A program made the position numbers and the translations under genes. A stretch of DNA of 39,846 nucleotides, from positions 1-39,846 of the forward strand of contig PHCQ01000044.1 of NCBI GenBank assembly GCA_002840835.1, given 5' to 3'. Below, one piece after another: positions 17,215-26,228 of this stretch (the first letter of the stretch is position 1; the number at the start of each line of letters is the position of its first letter). Under the pieces are notes generated by a model, which was given only the letters and a program-made list of their open reading frames with translations, ran no database searches and was not told the DNA's origin. The stretch comes from Betaproteobacteria bacterium HGW-Betaproteobacteria-16 (lineage in GTDB: Bacteria; Pseudomonadota; Gammaproteobacteria; Burkholderiales; Burkholderiaceae_C).

Positions 17215-18111
17215 TCATAAGTTCGATATGCCGCTGGCCACATGACCGGACGGCACGTGGCGCGACGCCGACTCGATGTGCCCTGTCTGATCGTCAAAAA
17301 AGAAGTCGGGCTCGAACTCGCGCAGGAACTCGCCCTTGGGCAGACCGCCCAGGAACATGGCCTCGTCCACCTCGATGTTCCAGTTCATCAGGGTGCGGAT
17401 GGCGCGTTCGTGTGCGGGCGCGCTGCGGGCGGTCACCAGCGCGGTCCGGATGCGCATCATGGGCGTGCCTTCGCTTTGCAACCGGTGCAGCGCTTCGAGC
17501 AGGGGCTTGAAGGGGCCGCCGGCCAGCGGCGTTGAAGCATTGCTGGCCTCGTGCGTCTGGAAGGCGGTGAGACCCTGCGACTGAAACACCCGTTCGGCTT
17601 CGTCAGAGAACAGCACGGCGTCGCCGTCAAAGGCAATGCGAACTTCGTTCGGGTGCGCATCACTGGCGTGTACCGAGTGGGGGTAGACCTGAGCCGCCGG
17701 CACACCGGCGTCGAGCGCGGCGCGCACGTCGGCCAGATGGGTGGACAGGAACAGGTTGGCCCGCAGTGGCCGCAAGTAGCGCCAGGGCGGCTGGCCGCGG
17801 GTGAAACTGCCACGCTGAATGGGCAAACCGTAGTGCTGTGCCGAGCGGAACACCCGCATGCCCGAGACCGGATCGTTGCGCGAGAGGATCACCACTTCAA
17901 CGCGCTGCGCATTCGCATCATTGAAGGCCAGCAGCTTGTGCACCAGCGAAAACGCCACACCTGGTGCAGCCGGCTGGTCCAGCCGCTGCAACTGCAGGTT
18001 CATGTAGGCCTTGTCGTCGCCGGTTTCAAAAATACGGTTCTCCTCCTCGAAGTCGAACAAAGCCCGAGAAGAAATCGCAACCACAAGTTGACCGTCCAGC
18101 GAAGCTGCCAT
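17215..18111 (-). CDS. Cytosolic 5'-nucleotidase family protein (NT5C1-like, PF06189 type)
   Basis: This 298-residue protein matches the family of animal cytosolic 5'-nucleotidase 1 and its bacterial relatives, which dephosphorylate nucleoside monophosphates. Visible conserved parts are LVVAISSRALFDFEEENRIFE at the start, VEVVILSRNDPVSGMRVF, LFLSTHLADVRAALDAGVPAAQV, IAFDGDAVLFSDEAERVF (the DxD-like catalytic region) and EPDFFFDDQTGHIESA near the end. No strong ribosome binding site precedes the ATG at 18111. Repeat R7 begins at the base after its stop. The 140 bases upstream, to repeat R8, show nothing clear. Confidence 0.85.
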   Translation of the reverse strand: MAASLDGQLVVAISSRALFDFEEENRIFETGDDKAYMNLQLQRLDQPAAPGVAFSLVHKLLAFNDANAQRVEVVILSRNDPVSGMRVFRSAQHYGLPIQRGSFTRGQPPWRYLRPLRANLFLSTHLADVRAALDAGVPAAQVYPHSVHASDAHPNEVRIAFDGDAVLFSDEAERVFQSQGLTAFQTHEASNASTPLAGGPFKPLLEALHRLQSEGTPMMRIRTALVTARSAPAHERAIRTLMNWNIEVDEAMFLGGLPKGEFLREFEPDFFFDDQTGHIESASRHVPSGHVASGISNL

Positions 18112-18254
18112 GTCAGGGTATCCAGGTGAACATCAAAGTGAGGGAAGTCCGCCAAGCGGATCTTGCTGGCTGCTGAACATAGCAGCAATTCAGGCAGATT
18201 CTGCGGTTCCACGACCGAAGCAACATGGCTCATGGTGTGGTGCCTGGAAAAACT

Positions 18255-18357
18255 TCCGGCGCGAAATGACCCAATCCAGAGATACCGTCGGGCCGGCTTT
18301 GCCGGACGACTGGTATCGCCCCCTTGAGGGGGTCGCGCGAAGCGCGGCAGGGGTGGG
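18255..18357 (-). repeat. Structured stop-proximal repeat, copy R8 (behind gspF)
   Basis: It lies in the sense of gspF and begins about 3 bases after its stop. On plus coordinates the long hairpin has outer arms GATACC (18281-18286) and GGTATC (18312-18317), inner arms GTCG (18287-18290) and CGAC (18307-18310), and tip CCGGC (18293-18297) and GCCGG (18301-18305). The C5/G5 hairpin and a GCGCG hairpin lie between this and the gspF stop. The tail, read on the minus strand, is CATTTCGCGCCGGAAG. All arms are fully paired. Confidence 0.9.
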
Positions 18358-19590
18358 CTAAGTGACCAGCTGGTTCAACTGAATGATCGGCATCAACACC
18401 GCCAGCACGATCATCATGACCACCAGCCCCATGGTCACGATCAGCAAAGGCTCCAGAATGGTGGCCATGTGCATGGCGCGGCGCTGCACTTCCGCGCTGA
18501 GTTGCTCCGCCGCCCGGGACAACATGGCCGGCAGTTGACCGGTCTGCTCCCCCAACCGGGCGAACATGCTCACCAGCGCAGGAAACCGCTTCTTGCTCGC
18601 CAGCGCGGAAGCCAGAGGCGCGCCTTCACGCACCAGCACCAGGGCATCGAGTGCGTCGGCCCGCATGGCCTGGTTCGACAGTGTTTCTGCGGCCGTCTGC
18701 AGCGAGCGGAGAATGGGCACACCTGCCGAAGCCAGCATGGCCAGCGTGGCCGCGAACCGGGCCGCGTTGTAGCCGCGCGCCAGGCGGCCGATCAAGGGCA
18801 GGCGCAACCAGGCGGCGTCCATGCTCAGGCGCATGGCGGGATTGCGCCGCGCCATCACCACTCCCATCACCGCGAGCACTGCAGCGCCCAGCATCCACCA
18901 GCCGTAGTCGCGGACGAAGTCACTGATGGTGATCATGGCCACCGTGAGGAAGGGCAGGGCGCGCTTGCTGCCCGCGAACACGCCCGCCACCTGGGGCACC
19001 ACGTAGGTCACCAGGAACACCACGATCACGATCGCCACCAGCGTGACGATGGCAGGGTAGAGCGAGGCCGCCAGAAGCTTGTTCTTGAGCGCCTCGCTGG
19101 TCTCCAGATCATCGGCCAGGCGTTCCAGCACGGTGCCCAGCTGGCCGCTCTGTTCACCGGCTGCGATCACAGCGGTGTACGAATTGGAGAACTCACGGGG
19201 GTACTGGGCCAGGGCCCGTGCAAACGGCGAGCCGCCGTTGACCTCGGATCGCAGCGACGCCATGAGGTTGCGCTGGCGACTCACCTCGGCTTCTTCCGTC
19301 AGTGCCGCCAGCGCCCGCTCCAGCGGCAACCCCGCCGCCACAAGCCCGGCCAGTTGCCGGGTCCACACGGCCAGCGCCGTGGCATTGAAGATGCGCCCGG
19401 CCCAGAGGGTGACATTCAGCCCGCTGGAACTCTCACCCGTGCCCGAAGCCCCCATGGCCGGCTCGACCAGGATAGGAACCAGCGAACGCGCCCGAAGCAT
19501 GCCGCGTGCCGAGCGAGCCGTATCCGCATCGATCAATCCCTTCTGGGTCGCACCCTTCGCGTCCAGGGCTTCAAACGTGTAGGCAGGCAT
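18358..19590 (-). CDS. gspF: Type II secretion inner-membrane platform protein GspF
   Basis: GspF is the polytopic core of the type II secretion platform and contacts the ATPase GspE. The 410-residue product starts MPAYTFEALDAKG, typical of the family. It has two homologous cytoplasmic/transmembrane repeats: about 70-240 (TRQLAGLVAAGLPLERALAAL) and 275-405 (ATLAMLASAGVPILRSL). Three hydrophobic helices are visible, with the last near the C-terminus (VTMGLVVMMIVLAVLMPII). It is the last gene of the gspG-to-F run, separated from gspE by repeat R9 and followed by repeat R8. Confidence 0.96.
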   Translation of the reverse strand: MPAYTFEALDAKGATQKGLIDADTARSARGMLRARSLVPILVEPAMGASGTGESSSGLNVTLWAGRIFNATALAVWTRQLAGLVAAGLPLERALAALTEEAEVSRQRNLMASLRSEVNGGSPFARALAQYPREFSNSYTAVIAAGEQSGQLGTVLERLADDLETSEALKNKLLAASLYPAIVTLVAIVIVVFLVTYVVPQVAGVFAGSKRALPFLTVAMITISDFVRDYGWWMLGAAVLAVMGVVMARRNPAMRLSMDAAWLRLPLIGRLARGYNAARFAATLAMLASAGVPILRSLQTAAETLSNQAMRADALDALVLVREGAPLASALASKKRFPALVSMFARLGEQTGQLPAMLSRAAEQLSAEVQRRAMHMATILEPLLIVTMGLVVMMIVLAVLMPIIQLNQLVT

Positions 19591-19639
19591 GTTCAGAGAG
19601 AGGTTTTACGGTGACCCGTGCAGCAGGGGCGAGTCAGTC

Positions 19640-19745
19640 TTTCCGGGGCGAGATGTCCCATTCCAGAGATACCGTCGGGCCGGCTTTGCCGGGCCACTGG
19701 TATCGCCCCCTTGAGGGGGTCGCGCGAAGCGCGGCGGGGGTGTTT
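19640..19745 (-). repeat. Structured stop-proximal repeat, copy R9 (gspE-gspF gap)
   Basis: It is in the sense of gspE and starts about 10 bases after its stop. On plus coordinates the outer arms are GATACC (19668-19673) and GGTATC (19699-19704), and the tip is CCGGC/GCCGG with a TTT loop. The inner arms GTCG/CCAC have one mismatch, intermediate between the GTCG/CGAC and GTGG/CCAC forms of other copies. CCCCC/GGGGG and GCGCG hairpins lie towards the gspE stop. The tail, on the minus strand, is CATCTCGCCCCGGAAAG. Confidence 0.9.
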
Positions 19746-19752
19746 CAACAAC

Positions 19753-21204
19753 CTAATCTCGCGTGACACTCATCACCTCGGCCACAGACGTGATGCCTGC
19801 ATCAATGAGGCGTTGACCGTCTTCGCGCATGGAACGCAGACCCGCCGCCTCTGCCGCCACAAAGACCTGACTCTCGGCGGCACGGTTGTGGATCAGCGAG
19901 CGGATCTTGTCGTCTGCCACCATCAACTCGTAGATGCCCGTGCGGCCCTTGTAGCCGGTCTGGTTGCAGCGTTCACAGCCCACGGGCTGCCAGCGACCGC
20001 GCTCGTCCTGTGTCCGGCAATGCACGCACAGGCGCCGCACCAGGCGCTGGGCCAGCACGCCCAGCAGGCTGGACGACAGCAGGAAGGGCTCCACGCCCAT
20101 GTCGGTCAGGCGGGTCACCGCACTGGGGGCGTCGTTGGTGTGCAGCGTGGCCAGCACAAGGTGGCCGGTCAGGGAAGCCTGAATGGCAATCTGCGCAGTT
20201 TCAAAATCGCGGATCTCGCCAATCATGATCACGTCGGGATCCTGCCGCAGGATGGCCCGCAGTGCCTTGGCAAAAGTGAGTTCGATGCGCGCGTTGACCT
20301 GCGTCTGGCCGATGCCGGGCAGTTCGTATTCGATGGGGTCTTCCACCGTCATGATGTTCTGCGTGCTGGCATCCAGCCGCTGCAGCGACGCGTAGAGTGT
20401 CGTGGTCTTGCCCGAACCGGTGGGCCCGGTGACCAGGATGATGCCGTGCGGTTGCTGGATCAGTCGCTCGAACTGTCCCAGTACATCACCCTGCATGCCC
20501 ACGGCTTCCAGGTTGAGCTTGCTTTCACTCTTGTCCAGCAGGCGCAGCACCGCGCGCTCGCCATGGGCACTGGGGATGGTCGACACCCGGACATCCACTG
20601 CTCGGGTGCCGATGCGCAGCGAAATGCGGCCGTCCTGCGGCAGGCGTTTCTCGGAAATGTCGAGCTCGGCCATGATCTTCAGGCGCGAGATCAGCGCGGC
20701 GTGTAGCGCCCGGTTGGGTTGCACCACTTCGCGCAAGGTGCCGTCCACCCGGAAGCGCACGCTGGAATGGCGCTCATAGGGCTCGATGTGAATGTCGCTG
20801 GCGCCATCGCGTGCGGCCTGCGTGAGCAGGGCGTTGAGCATGCGGATGATGGGCGCGTCGTCTGCCGTTTCCAGCAAGTCCTCAATGGCGGGCAGGTCCT
20901 GCATCATGCGGCTGAGGTCGGCGTCGCCCTGCACCTCGCTGACCACGGCCGCCGCACTCGATTCGCCTTGCGCGTAGGCGGCGCTGATGCGCTGCGAGAT
21001 CGCCTCGCCGCTTTCCCACTGGATGTCGTTCACGCTGTGGCGCCGCAGAATCTCTGACAAGGCGGACAGGCGTCGCGTTTGTGTGTGCACATCCGTGGCA
21101 GGGGAGTTGCTGCCGAGCAGCGTGACCTCTTCGCCGTTGTCCTCCAGCAGCCACTGATGTTCCCTCGCAAAGGCGTAGGGGAGCGGGTATTTCGTCACGA
21201 CCAC
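19753..21204 (-). CDS. gspE: Type II secretion ATPase GspE
   Basis: GspE is the cytoplasmic hexameric ATPase that drives pseudopilus assembly. The 483-residue product has Walker A GPTGSGKTTT, a Walker B region IMIGEIRDFETA, and the Asp-box region SDIHIEPYERHSSVRFRVDG. The His box is LATLHTNDAPSAVTRL, and a four-cysteine zinc motif is present (CVHC ... CERC). The N-terminal domain is short compared with some homologues. The start is GTG at 21204, three bases after the gspD stop, with a second in-frame GTG two codons later. The 3' end is followed by repeat R9. Confidence 0.96.
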   Translation of the reverse strand: MVVTKYPLPYAFAREHQWLLEDNGEEVTLLGSNSPATDVHTQTRRLSALSEILRRHSVNDIQWESGEAISQRISAAYAQGESSAAAVVSEVQGDADLSRMMQDLPAIEDLLETADDAPIIRMLNALLTQAARDGASDIHIEPYERHSSVRFRVDGTLREVVQPNRALHAALISRLKIMAELDISEKRLPQDGRISLRIGTRAVDVRVSTIPSAHGERAVLRLLDKSESKLNLEAVGMQGDVLGQFERLIQQPHGIILVTGPTGSGKTTTLYASLQRLDASTQNIMTVEDPIEYELPGIGQTQVNARIELTFAKALRAILRQDPDVIMIGEIRDFETAQIAIQASLTGHLVLATLHTNDAPSAVTRLTDMGVEPFLLSSSLLGVLAQRLVRRLCVHCRTQDERGRWQPVGCERCNQTGYKGRTGIYELMVADDKIRSLIHNRAAESQVFVAAEAAGLRSMREDGQRLIDAGITSVAEVMSVTRD

Positions 21205-21207
21205 GAC

Positions 21208-23430
21208 CTACTGTAGTGGACCTGCTTCGGCGGGTGCTGGGTTGGCAGGCACCGTGGCCGGAGCCGTTGTGCCCAGGGGAGGCAGCAGCGCACCAGGGGC
21301 AAGCTGCGGGGCCAGCACCGGTGATTCGTTGATCTGAAGCACGCTGCTGGATTTGGGCTGCGCATCTTTCTGCACTGCGCGCATGAGCTCGTAACGGTCC
21401 AGTGCCAGCGTGCTGGTTTCGCGGCTGTCGCGCATCACCACGGGACGCAGGAACACCATCAGGTTGGTCTTCTTGCGCGATCGCGATTCGCTCTTGAACA
21501 GGTTGCCGAACAGTGGAATGTCCCCGAGTCCCGGGACCTGGTCCTTGTTGCCCGCGTACTCGTCCTGCAACAGGCCACCCAGCACCACAATCGCTCCGTC
21601 GTCCACCAGCACGGTGGACTCGATGGTGCGCTTGTTGGTGATCAGGCCCGTGGCCGAATTGACCGACGACGGTTGCACGCTGCTGACCTCCTGGTAGATG
21701 GTCATCTTGATGGTGCCGTTTTCGCTGATCTGTGGCTTCACGCGCAAAGTAAGGCCCACATCCTGACGCTCGATGGTCTGGAACGGATTGACCGATCCTT
21801 CGTTGCTGCCGGTGTTCGTGAACTGGCCCGTCACGAAAGGCACGTTCTGTCCGATGACGATCTTGGCTTCTTCGTTGTCCAGGGTGAGCAGGTTGGGGGT
21901 GGACAGGATGTTGCCCTCACCTGTCTGCTGCAGCATGCGGGCCAGAAAACCCAGCACGTAGACCCCGTTGCGGCGCTCGGCCACACCCAGGTTGATGCCA
22001 TTCCCGGGCGGCGTCACGTCGGCAAAGTTGCCACTGGCCACAGGCAGCGTGTTGGTGAAGATGTTGTTGCCACCGGAGCCGAAGTTGGTGCCCAGCACGC
22101 CCACCATGCGGTCACCAAAGGCACCCAGCGGGCCTTGCCACTGAATGCCGAATTCGGCGGCCTTGTCGGCATTGACCTCGGCAATCAGGCTCTCCACATA
22201 AACCTGTGCGCGTCTCGAATCGAGCTTGTCGATCACCGCGCGCAGTTGCCGGAACACAGGCTCAGGTGCGGTGATGATGAGTGAGTTGGTCGCGGGATCT
22301 GCCTGGATCTGTCCGCCTGTGGACGGACCGGCGCTGGCCGACACCGGCGCTGTGGACGGGTCAGAGCCTGATGCGGGTCTTGCAGCGCTGGACGTGGCCA
22401 CGATGCTGGACGAGCCACCGCCCGAACTGCCACCGGACGCTGAACTTCCTTCGGCAGCCATTGCAGCCCGCAAGGTGGTGGCCAGCGATACGGCGTCCGC
22501 GTTCTTGAGGTACACCACGTGGATGTTGCCGCTGGCGACTTCGGAGGTTGGGCGGTCCAGTCTGGCCACCAGCGAACGCACCAACGCCAGCCTGGCCGGG
22601 TTGGCTGCGCGAAGGATCAGGCTGTTGCTTCGCGGCTCCGCTACCAGGCTGGTCTTGACGGAGGTGTCGGCCGGTGCCGCTCCACCTGCCGCCGCTCCGC
22701 CGGAATCGATCAGCTTGGTGACCAGGCCCACCAGGTCTTCGGCCACGGCATGTTGCAGCGGGATGATTTCCACATCCGTTGCCCCGGCCACGTCGAGGGC
22801 CGAGATGATCCGGCCGATGCGCTGGAGGTTGTCGGCGTAGTCGGTGATCACGAGTGAGTTGTTGCCCGGGTTGACGTTGATCGTGTTGTTGGGTGCGATC
22901 AGGGGCCGCAGAACCGGCACGAGATTGTTGGCAGATTCGTGGTTGAGCCGGAAGATCTGGGTCACCACCTGATTGGAGGCGGTCAGCTTGCCCACCGAGC
23001 CCGCGCTCACGATGTTGCCTTGCAACTTGGCATCGGCTTCAGGCACGATCTTGTAGAGGCCGCCGGTGTCCACCAGCGAAAAACCCTGCAGGCGCAACAC
23101 GGCGCCGAACTGGTTCAACGCCGCGTCGGGTGAAACCGGGCGCTCGGTGGCGAGGTTGATGGTTCCTCTGACTCTGGGGTCGACCACGACGTTTCGGCCC
23201 GTGATGGTGGCCATGGTGCGCGCCACCGCTTCAATTTCGGCGCCCACAAAATTGAGCACCACTGGCTCGCTGGCGCCGCGCGACTGGGCCATGACCGATG
23301 GCCCGAATGCAGAGCCGATCCCGACCACAAGGAGGGTGCTCAGGACCAGCGCTGCTGGTGTCGTACCGTGCTTTCGCAGACCCTCGAGGTCGCGCCGGAC
23401 TGGGGCAGCACGGAAGTAGAAAGTTTTCAT
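21208..23430 (-). CDS. gspD: Type II secretion outer-membrane secretin GspD
   Basis: GspD forms the outer-membrane channel. The 740-residue precursor has a long signal region ending VMAQ at about residue 49, then an N0 domain (VVLNFVGAEIEAVARTMATITGRNVVVDPRVRG) and N1-N3 domains to about 420. The secretin barrel domain follows, containing VPFVTGQFTNTGSNEG and later VPGLGDIPLFGNLFKSESR, the classic secretin end. A Ser/Gly-rich insert near 330-370 lies in the N3 region. The C-terminal 60 residues are Pro/Ala-rich and may contain the pilotin-binding part. AGGA lies seven bases before the ATG at 23430. Confidence 0.96.
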   Translation of the reverse strand: MKTFYFRAAPVRRDLEGLRKHGTTPAALVLSTLLVVGIGSAFGPSVMAQSRGASEPVVLNFVGAEIEAVARTMATITGRNVVVDPRVRGTINLATERPVSPDAALNQFGAVLRLQGFSLVDTGGLYKIVPEADAKLQGNIVSAGSVGKLTASNQVVTQIFRLNHESANNLVPVLRPLIAPNNTINVNPGNNSLVITDYADNLQRIGRIISALDVAGATDVEIIPLQHAVAEDLVGLVTKLIDSGGAAAGGAAPADTSVKTSLVAEPRSNSLILRAANPARLALVRSLVARLDRPTSEVASGNIHVVYLKNADAVSLATTLRAAMAAEGSSASGGSSGGGSSSIVATSSAARPASGSDPSTAPVSASAGPSTGGQIQADPATNSLIITAPEPVFRQLRAVIDKLDSRRAQVYVESLIAEVNADKAAEFGIQWQGPLGAFGDRMVGVLGTNFGSGGNNIFTNTLPVASGNFADVTPPGNGINLGVAERRNGVYVLGFLARMLQQTGEGNILSTPNLLTLDNEEAKIVIGQNVPFVTGQFTNTGSNEGSVNPFQTIERQDVGLTLRVKPQISENGTIKMTIYQEVSSVQPSSVNSATGLITNKRTIESTVLVDDGAIVVLGGLLQDEYAGNKDQVPGLGDIPLFGNLFKSESRSRKKTNLMVFLRPVVMRDSRETSTLALDRYELMRAVQKDAQPKSSSVLQINESPVLAPQLAPGALLPPLGTTAPATVPANPAPAEAGPLQ

Positions 23431-23507
23431 ATCCGAATCCTATCGCGAAGTAGGCCGCGATGTCTGTTTTTTGACTGGTGGCATGGCGGAGGTCATGCAG
23501 GGCATCC

Positions 23508-24302
23508 TTAACCGATATTGACCAGTGAACGGGAGCCGTCACGGCGTCCGATGATGTTGAGAAGGTTGGTCAAGGTGACTTCCCGGCCTGGTGCGGCACG
23601 GGCCTCACCTTCGAAACGGAGCCGCCCACCGACCCATTGCCCCGACCCCTGAAGCTGAAGATCCCCTCGCAGCGTCTGCAGGTCCAGCGATGCGGAGTGA
23701 CCATCCTCAAGCGCCTGAAGTTCCAGACGGTAGCTTCCCAGCGGGCGCAGCGTGGACAGTCGCGAAGCAATGTCCAGCGCGTCGATGGCCACGGCGCCTA
23801 CCATGTTGGCGCGGCCCTGCGTCCAGCGCAAGGTCATGCCCTCGGTTTCCAGGGCGAGCTGACCTTCCATCCGCAGGGTGTTCCAGGGCGTGCCCAGTCC
23901 ACTCAGCAGATCGGCAGGCCACTGGCTGCTCGACGCCGCGATCTTCAGCTCGCCGCCGCCCCAGCGGGGACTGGCCTGCAGATGGATGGGTTTGGGCGTG
24001 CAACACGGCGCATGCAACCGGATGCCAAGCGCGGGCATGCCCGCATCCAGGCGAGGAGCCAGTTGCCAGTGCAAGCCGCGCGGCAGAACGGTCTGCGTGC
24101 GGCTTCCTGCGCCGCCAGAGAACATCAGATCGGCCTGACCTCGCCAGACGGTGCCACTGGCGTTGATCAGCCGCAACTGGCCATTCGAAGCCTTTTCGAT
24201 GCCCTGTGCGAGCCAGCGTGCCGGTGCAAACAGCAGCAGAGCCAGCACAAGCCCGAGTACAAGTCCGATCCATGCCATCCGGTGTGGCCATTCTGTTGCC
24301 AT
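23508..24302 (-). CDS. gspN: Type II secretion accessory protein GspN
   Basis: GspN is a minor, not always essential inner-membrane component of the type II system. The 264-residue product has one N-terminal transmembrane helix (LVLGLVLALLLFAPARWLAQGI, about 13-34). A periplasmic beta-rich domain follows, with NASGTVWRGQADLMFSGG and RLRFEGEARAAPG, as in the family. It starts three bases after gspM, so translation is probably coupled. It ends 77 bases before gspD. Confidence 0.88.
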   Translation of the reverse strand: MATEWPHRMAWIGLVLGLVLALLLFAPARWLAQGIEKASNGQLRLINASGTVWRGQADLMFSGGAGSRTQTVLPRGLHWQLAPRLDAGMPALGIRLHAPCCTPKPIHLQASPRWGGGELKIAASSSQWPADLLSGLGTPWNTLRMEGQLALETEGMTLRWTQGRANMVGAVAIDALDIASRLSTLRPLGSYRLELQALEDGHSASLDLQTLRGDLQLQGSGQWVGGRLRFEGEARAAPGREVTLTNLLNIIGRRDGSRSLVNIG

Positions 24303-24305
24303 GTG

Positions 24306-24845
24306 TCAGTTTCCCTCGCCAAGCGATGGCCCGGCCAGCACCAGGGTTCCGCTCCAGGTGGCCGGTGTGGTGCCGCCTGAGAGCTGCGCTTCCACCGGGG
24401 TGAGGCGTGCATTCAGGCGCACTCGGGCCAGCCAGTTGGCCAATGCTTCAGGAGGCGTTCCGCGAAGCGTCACGGTAGGCCGATCCCCCACCACGTTGAG
24501 CTGACCGGTTTCTCCGAGCGTCTGCATGCTGTCTTCGAGCGCGCGCAGCGCTTCGGTTCTTCCCAGGGGCTGTGCCGTGTTCTGAGCGCGCACCGCGTCA
24601 GCGGTCGCCGCCATGGCCCTGAGGCTGGCCAGTTGGGCATCGACCTGCGCGTGTTGTGCGGGCGCCTGTCGAAGTGTCTGAATGGCCGGTGCCAGTGCCA
24701 CCCACCAGAGCAGCAGAAGACCAGCAATCCAGGCCGTGGCCATCACCGCATTGCGCTCGCGAGGCGACAGACGATCCAGCGTGGTCTGAAGGCCGTTGAT
24801 CAACCGGGCTGAAAAGGAGGGGGTCGTGGAGGACGGTGAGGCCAT
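24306..24845 (-). CDS. gspM: Type II secretion inner-membrane protein GspM
   Basis: GspM pairs with GspL in the inner-membrane platform. The ATG at 24845 gives 179 residues with one transmembrane helix (VMATAWIAGLLLLWWVALAPAI, about 35-56) preceded by the conserved LSPRERN motif. A short periplasmic ferredoxin-like domain follows. A TTG at 24854 would add three residues and overlap the gspL stop in a TTGA arrangement. Neither start has a clear ribosome binding site. The length and helix position match GspM. Confidence 0.9.
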   Translation of the reverse strand: MASPSSTTPSFSARLINGLQTTLDRLSPRERNAVMATAWIAGLLLLWWVALAPAIQTLRQAPAQHAQVDAQLASLRAMAATADAVRAQNTAQPLGRTEALRALEDSMQTLGETGQLNVVGDRPTVTLRGTPPEALANWLARVRLNARLTPVEAQLSGGTTPATWSGTLVLAGPSLGEGN

Positions 24846-24850
24846 GGTGT

Positions 24851-26152
24851 TCAAGGCAGGGGAGGACGGACCAGCAAGTCGGTGCCTTCGATGCGCACCT
24901 GCCAGCCGGCGCGCTCCATGGCCTGGATGACTGCGTTCAGTGACTCTTCGGAGCCCTTCCAGGCGCCAAAGCGTCCTTCATTGTTGTTGAAGGCGATTTC
25001 CGTCGGGTAAGGGCGGGGCTCAACCGATGACTGAGCGATGGTGCCCAGCTGGGCCTCCAGATCACTGGGCGACAGTGTGCCGCTGACCTTGAGCAGCTGG
25101 GTCAGCTCACGCTGCATCTGTACCGGGGCGTCCAGCACCAGGCTGACGTGCGGGAAGGTCTGCTGTAGCGTCTGTCTCACCGCCAGCTTTTTGGCATCGA
25201 TGGCGCTGCGCTCTGCCCAGGCGGCCACATTCAGGCCCACAAGCTGAACCGCCACCAGCGCGGCCAGTCCCCAGCGTGCAGCACGAAACGCGGGTGAGCT
25301 GCGCCAGCGCCGAACGGTGCGACGCCAGCGCTGCCCCCGGCGGGCGCCGGATGACAGGCTCAGGTCGAACTGAGCCAGGTTCCAGTCGGAAAAGGCACAT
25401 TGCAGCAACCAGGAAGGGCGGGACACCAGGTCAAAGCGCTGGTTGAGCGCTCGCTCTGCCATGGCAGCGACCGAAGGATCGGCCAGCCAGCGCGTCGTGC
25501 CGGGGTCTGATGTGGCGATATCGACGGGTGGCCCTGAAGAAGCGGGCATCATCCCGCCGAATGCCGATTCGCCAAACGTGCTGTTGGCGCTGTCCCGCAA
25601 AGGCGTGCAGCGCACGCCCAGAGGGCATGACGTGGCCAGCCAGACCTGCTCACCTTCGTCATGCGCCCAGTGCAAGGTGGGCTCGGCGCTGAGGTTGGCG
25701 TCGCTGGCGTCGGTCGAGGGCGTGAGTGGAGTCAGCGGCCAGAGCGAAGGCACGATGCGGGACACCGGTCGGCCCACGCTTTCCAGGGCTTGCAACCAGC
25801 TGAGCAACCAAGCCCTGGCGCATGCCGCCACCCAGACCGTCTGGCCGGAACGCCCTCCGGGCTCCAGCGCGAAATGCAGTTCGCTGATGTCGCTCAGGAC
25901 GCGTTCTTCGAGCAGGCCATCGAGCACAGCGCGCAACTTCGCTTGCGGCACCTTGGGCAGCACCACGCGGTGCCACGACACCGCGCGGGGTGGCAACACA
26001 AGAACCACATCGGCGTCGCGCGGCAGCAGTGAGGCGGCACACTGCCCGTAGTCCAGCACCATTTCGCCGTCTGCAGACAGCGCCCAGTCGACCATGGCCG
26101 ATGGGCCAGCCGTGGGAGCGACGGAAAAGTCGGAGGCGGTAACGATCAGCAC
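24851..26152 (-). CDS. gspL: Type II secretion platform protein GspL
   Basis: GspL links the ATPase GspE to the inner-membrane platform. The 433-residue product has an actin-like cytoplasmic domain (about 20-280) with VLVLPPRAVSWHRVVLPKV and VVAACARAWLLSWLQALE. A transmembrane helix follows (AARWGLAALVAVQLVGLNVAAWA, about 290-315), then a periplasmic domain ending QVRIEGTDLLVRPPLP. The start is taken as GTG at 26152 because this begins MLIVTASDF before conserved sequence; no strong ribosome binding site is seen. The 76-base gap from gspK is the largest within the first part of the operon. Confidence 0.92.
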   Translation of the reverse strand: MLIVTASDFSVAPTAGPSAMVDWALSADGEMVLDYGQCAASLLPRDADVVLVLPPRAVSWHRVVLPKVPQAKLRAVLDGLLEERVLSDISELHFALEPGGRSGQTVWVAACARAWLLSWLQALESVGRPVSRIVPSLWPLTPLTPSTDASDANLSAEPTLHWAHDEGEQVWLATSCPLGVRCTPLRDSANSTFGESAFGGMMPASSGPPVDIATSDPGTTRWLADPSVAAMAERALNQRFDLVSRPSWLLQCAFSDWNLAQFDLSLSSGARRGQRWRRTVRRWRSSPAFRAARWGLAALVAVQLVGLNVAAWAERSAIDAKKLAVRQTLQQTFPHVSLVLDAPVQMQRELTQLLKVSGTLSPSDLEAQLGTIAQSSVEPRPYPTEIAFNNNEGRFGAWKGSEESLNAVIQAMERAGWQVRIEGTDLLVRPPLP

Positions 26153-26228
26153 GGCAGGGTGGTGAGTAGTTGGGGGGCCATCGGTCGGGCACCCATTCTA
26201 GAGAGACACTGTGTCAAATGGGAAACAC

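Noticed and set aside
16937..17297. Repeated short minus-strand peptide frames over the tandem repeat
   Set aside because: They translate the 114-base repeat itself and have no ribosome binding site. The hairpin structure explains the sequence better.
18000..18233. 77-codon minus-strand frame before the 5'-nucleotidase gene
   Set aside because: It overlaps the nucleotidase start in another frame, lacks a ribosome binding site and matches nothing I recognise.
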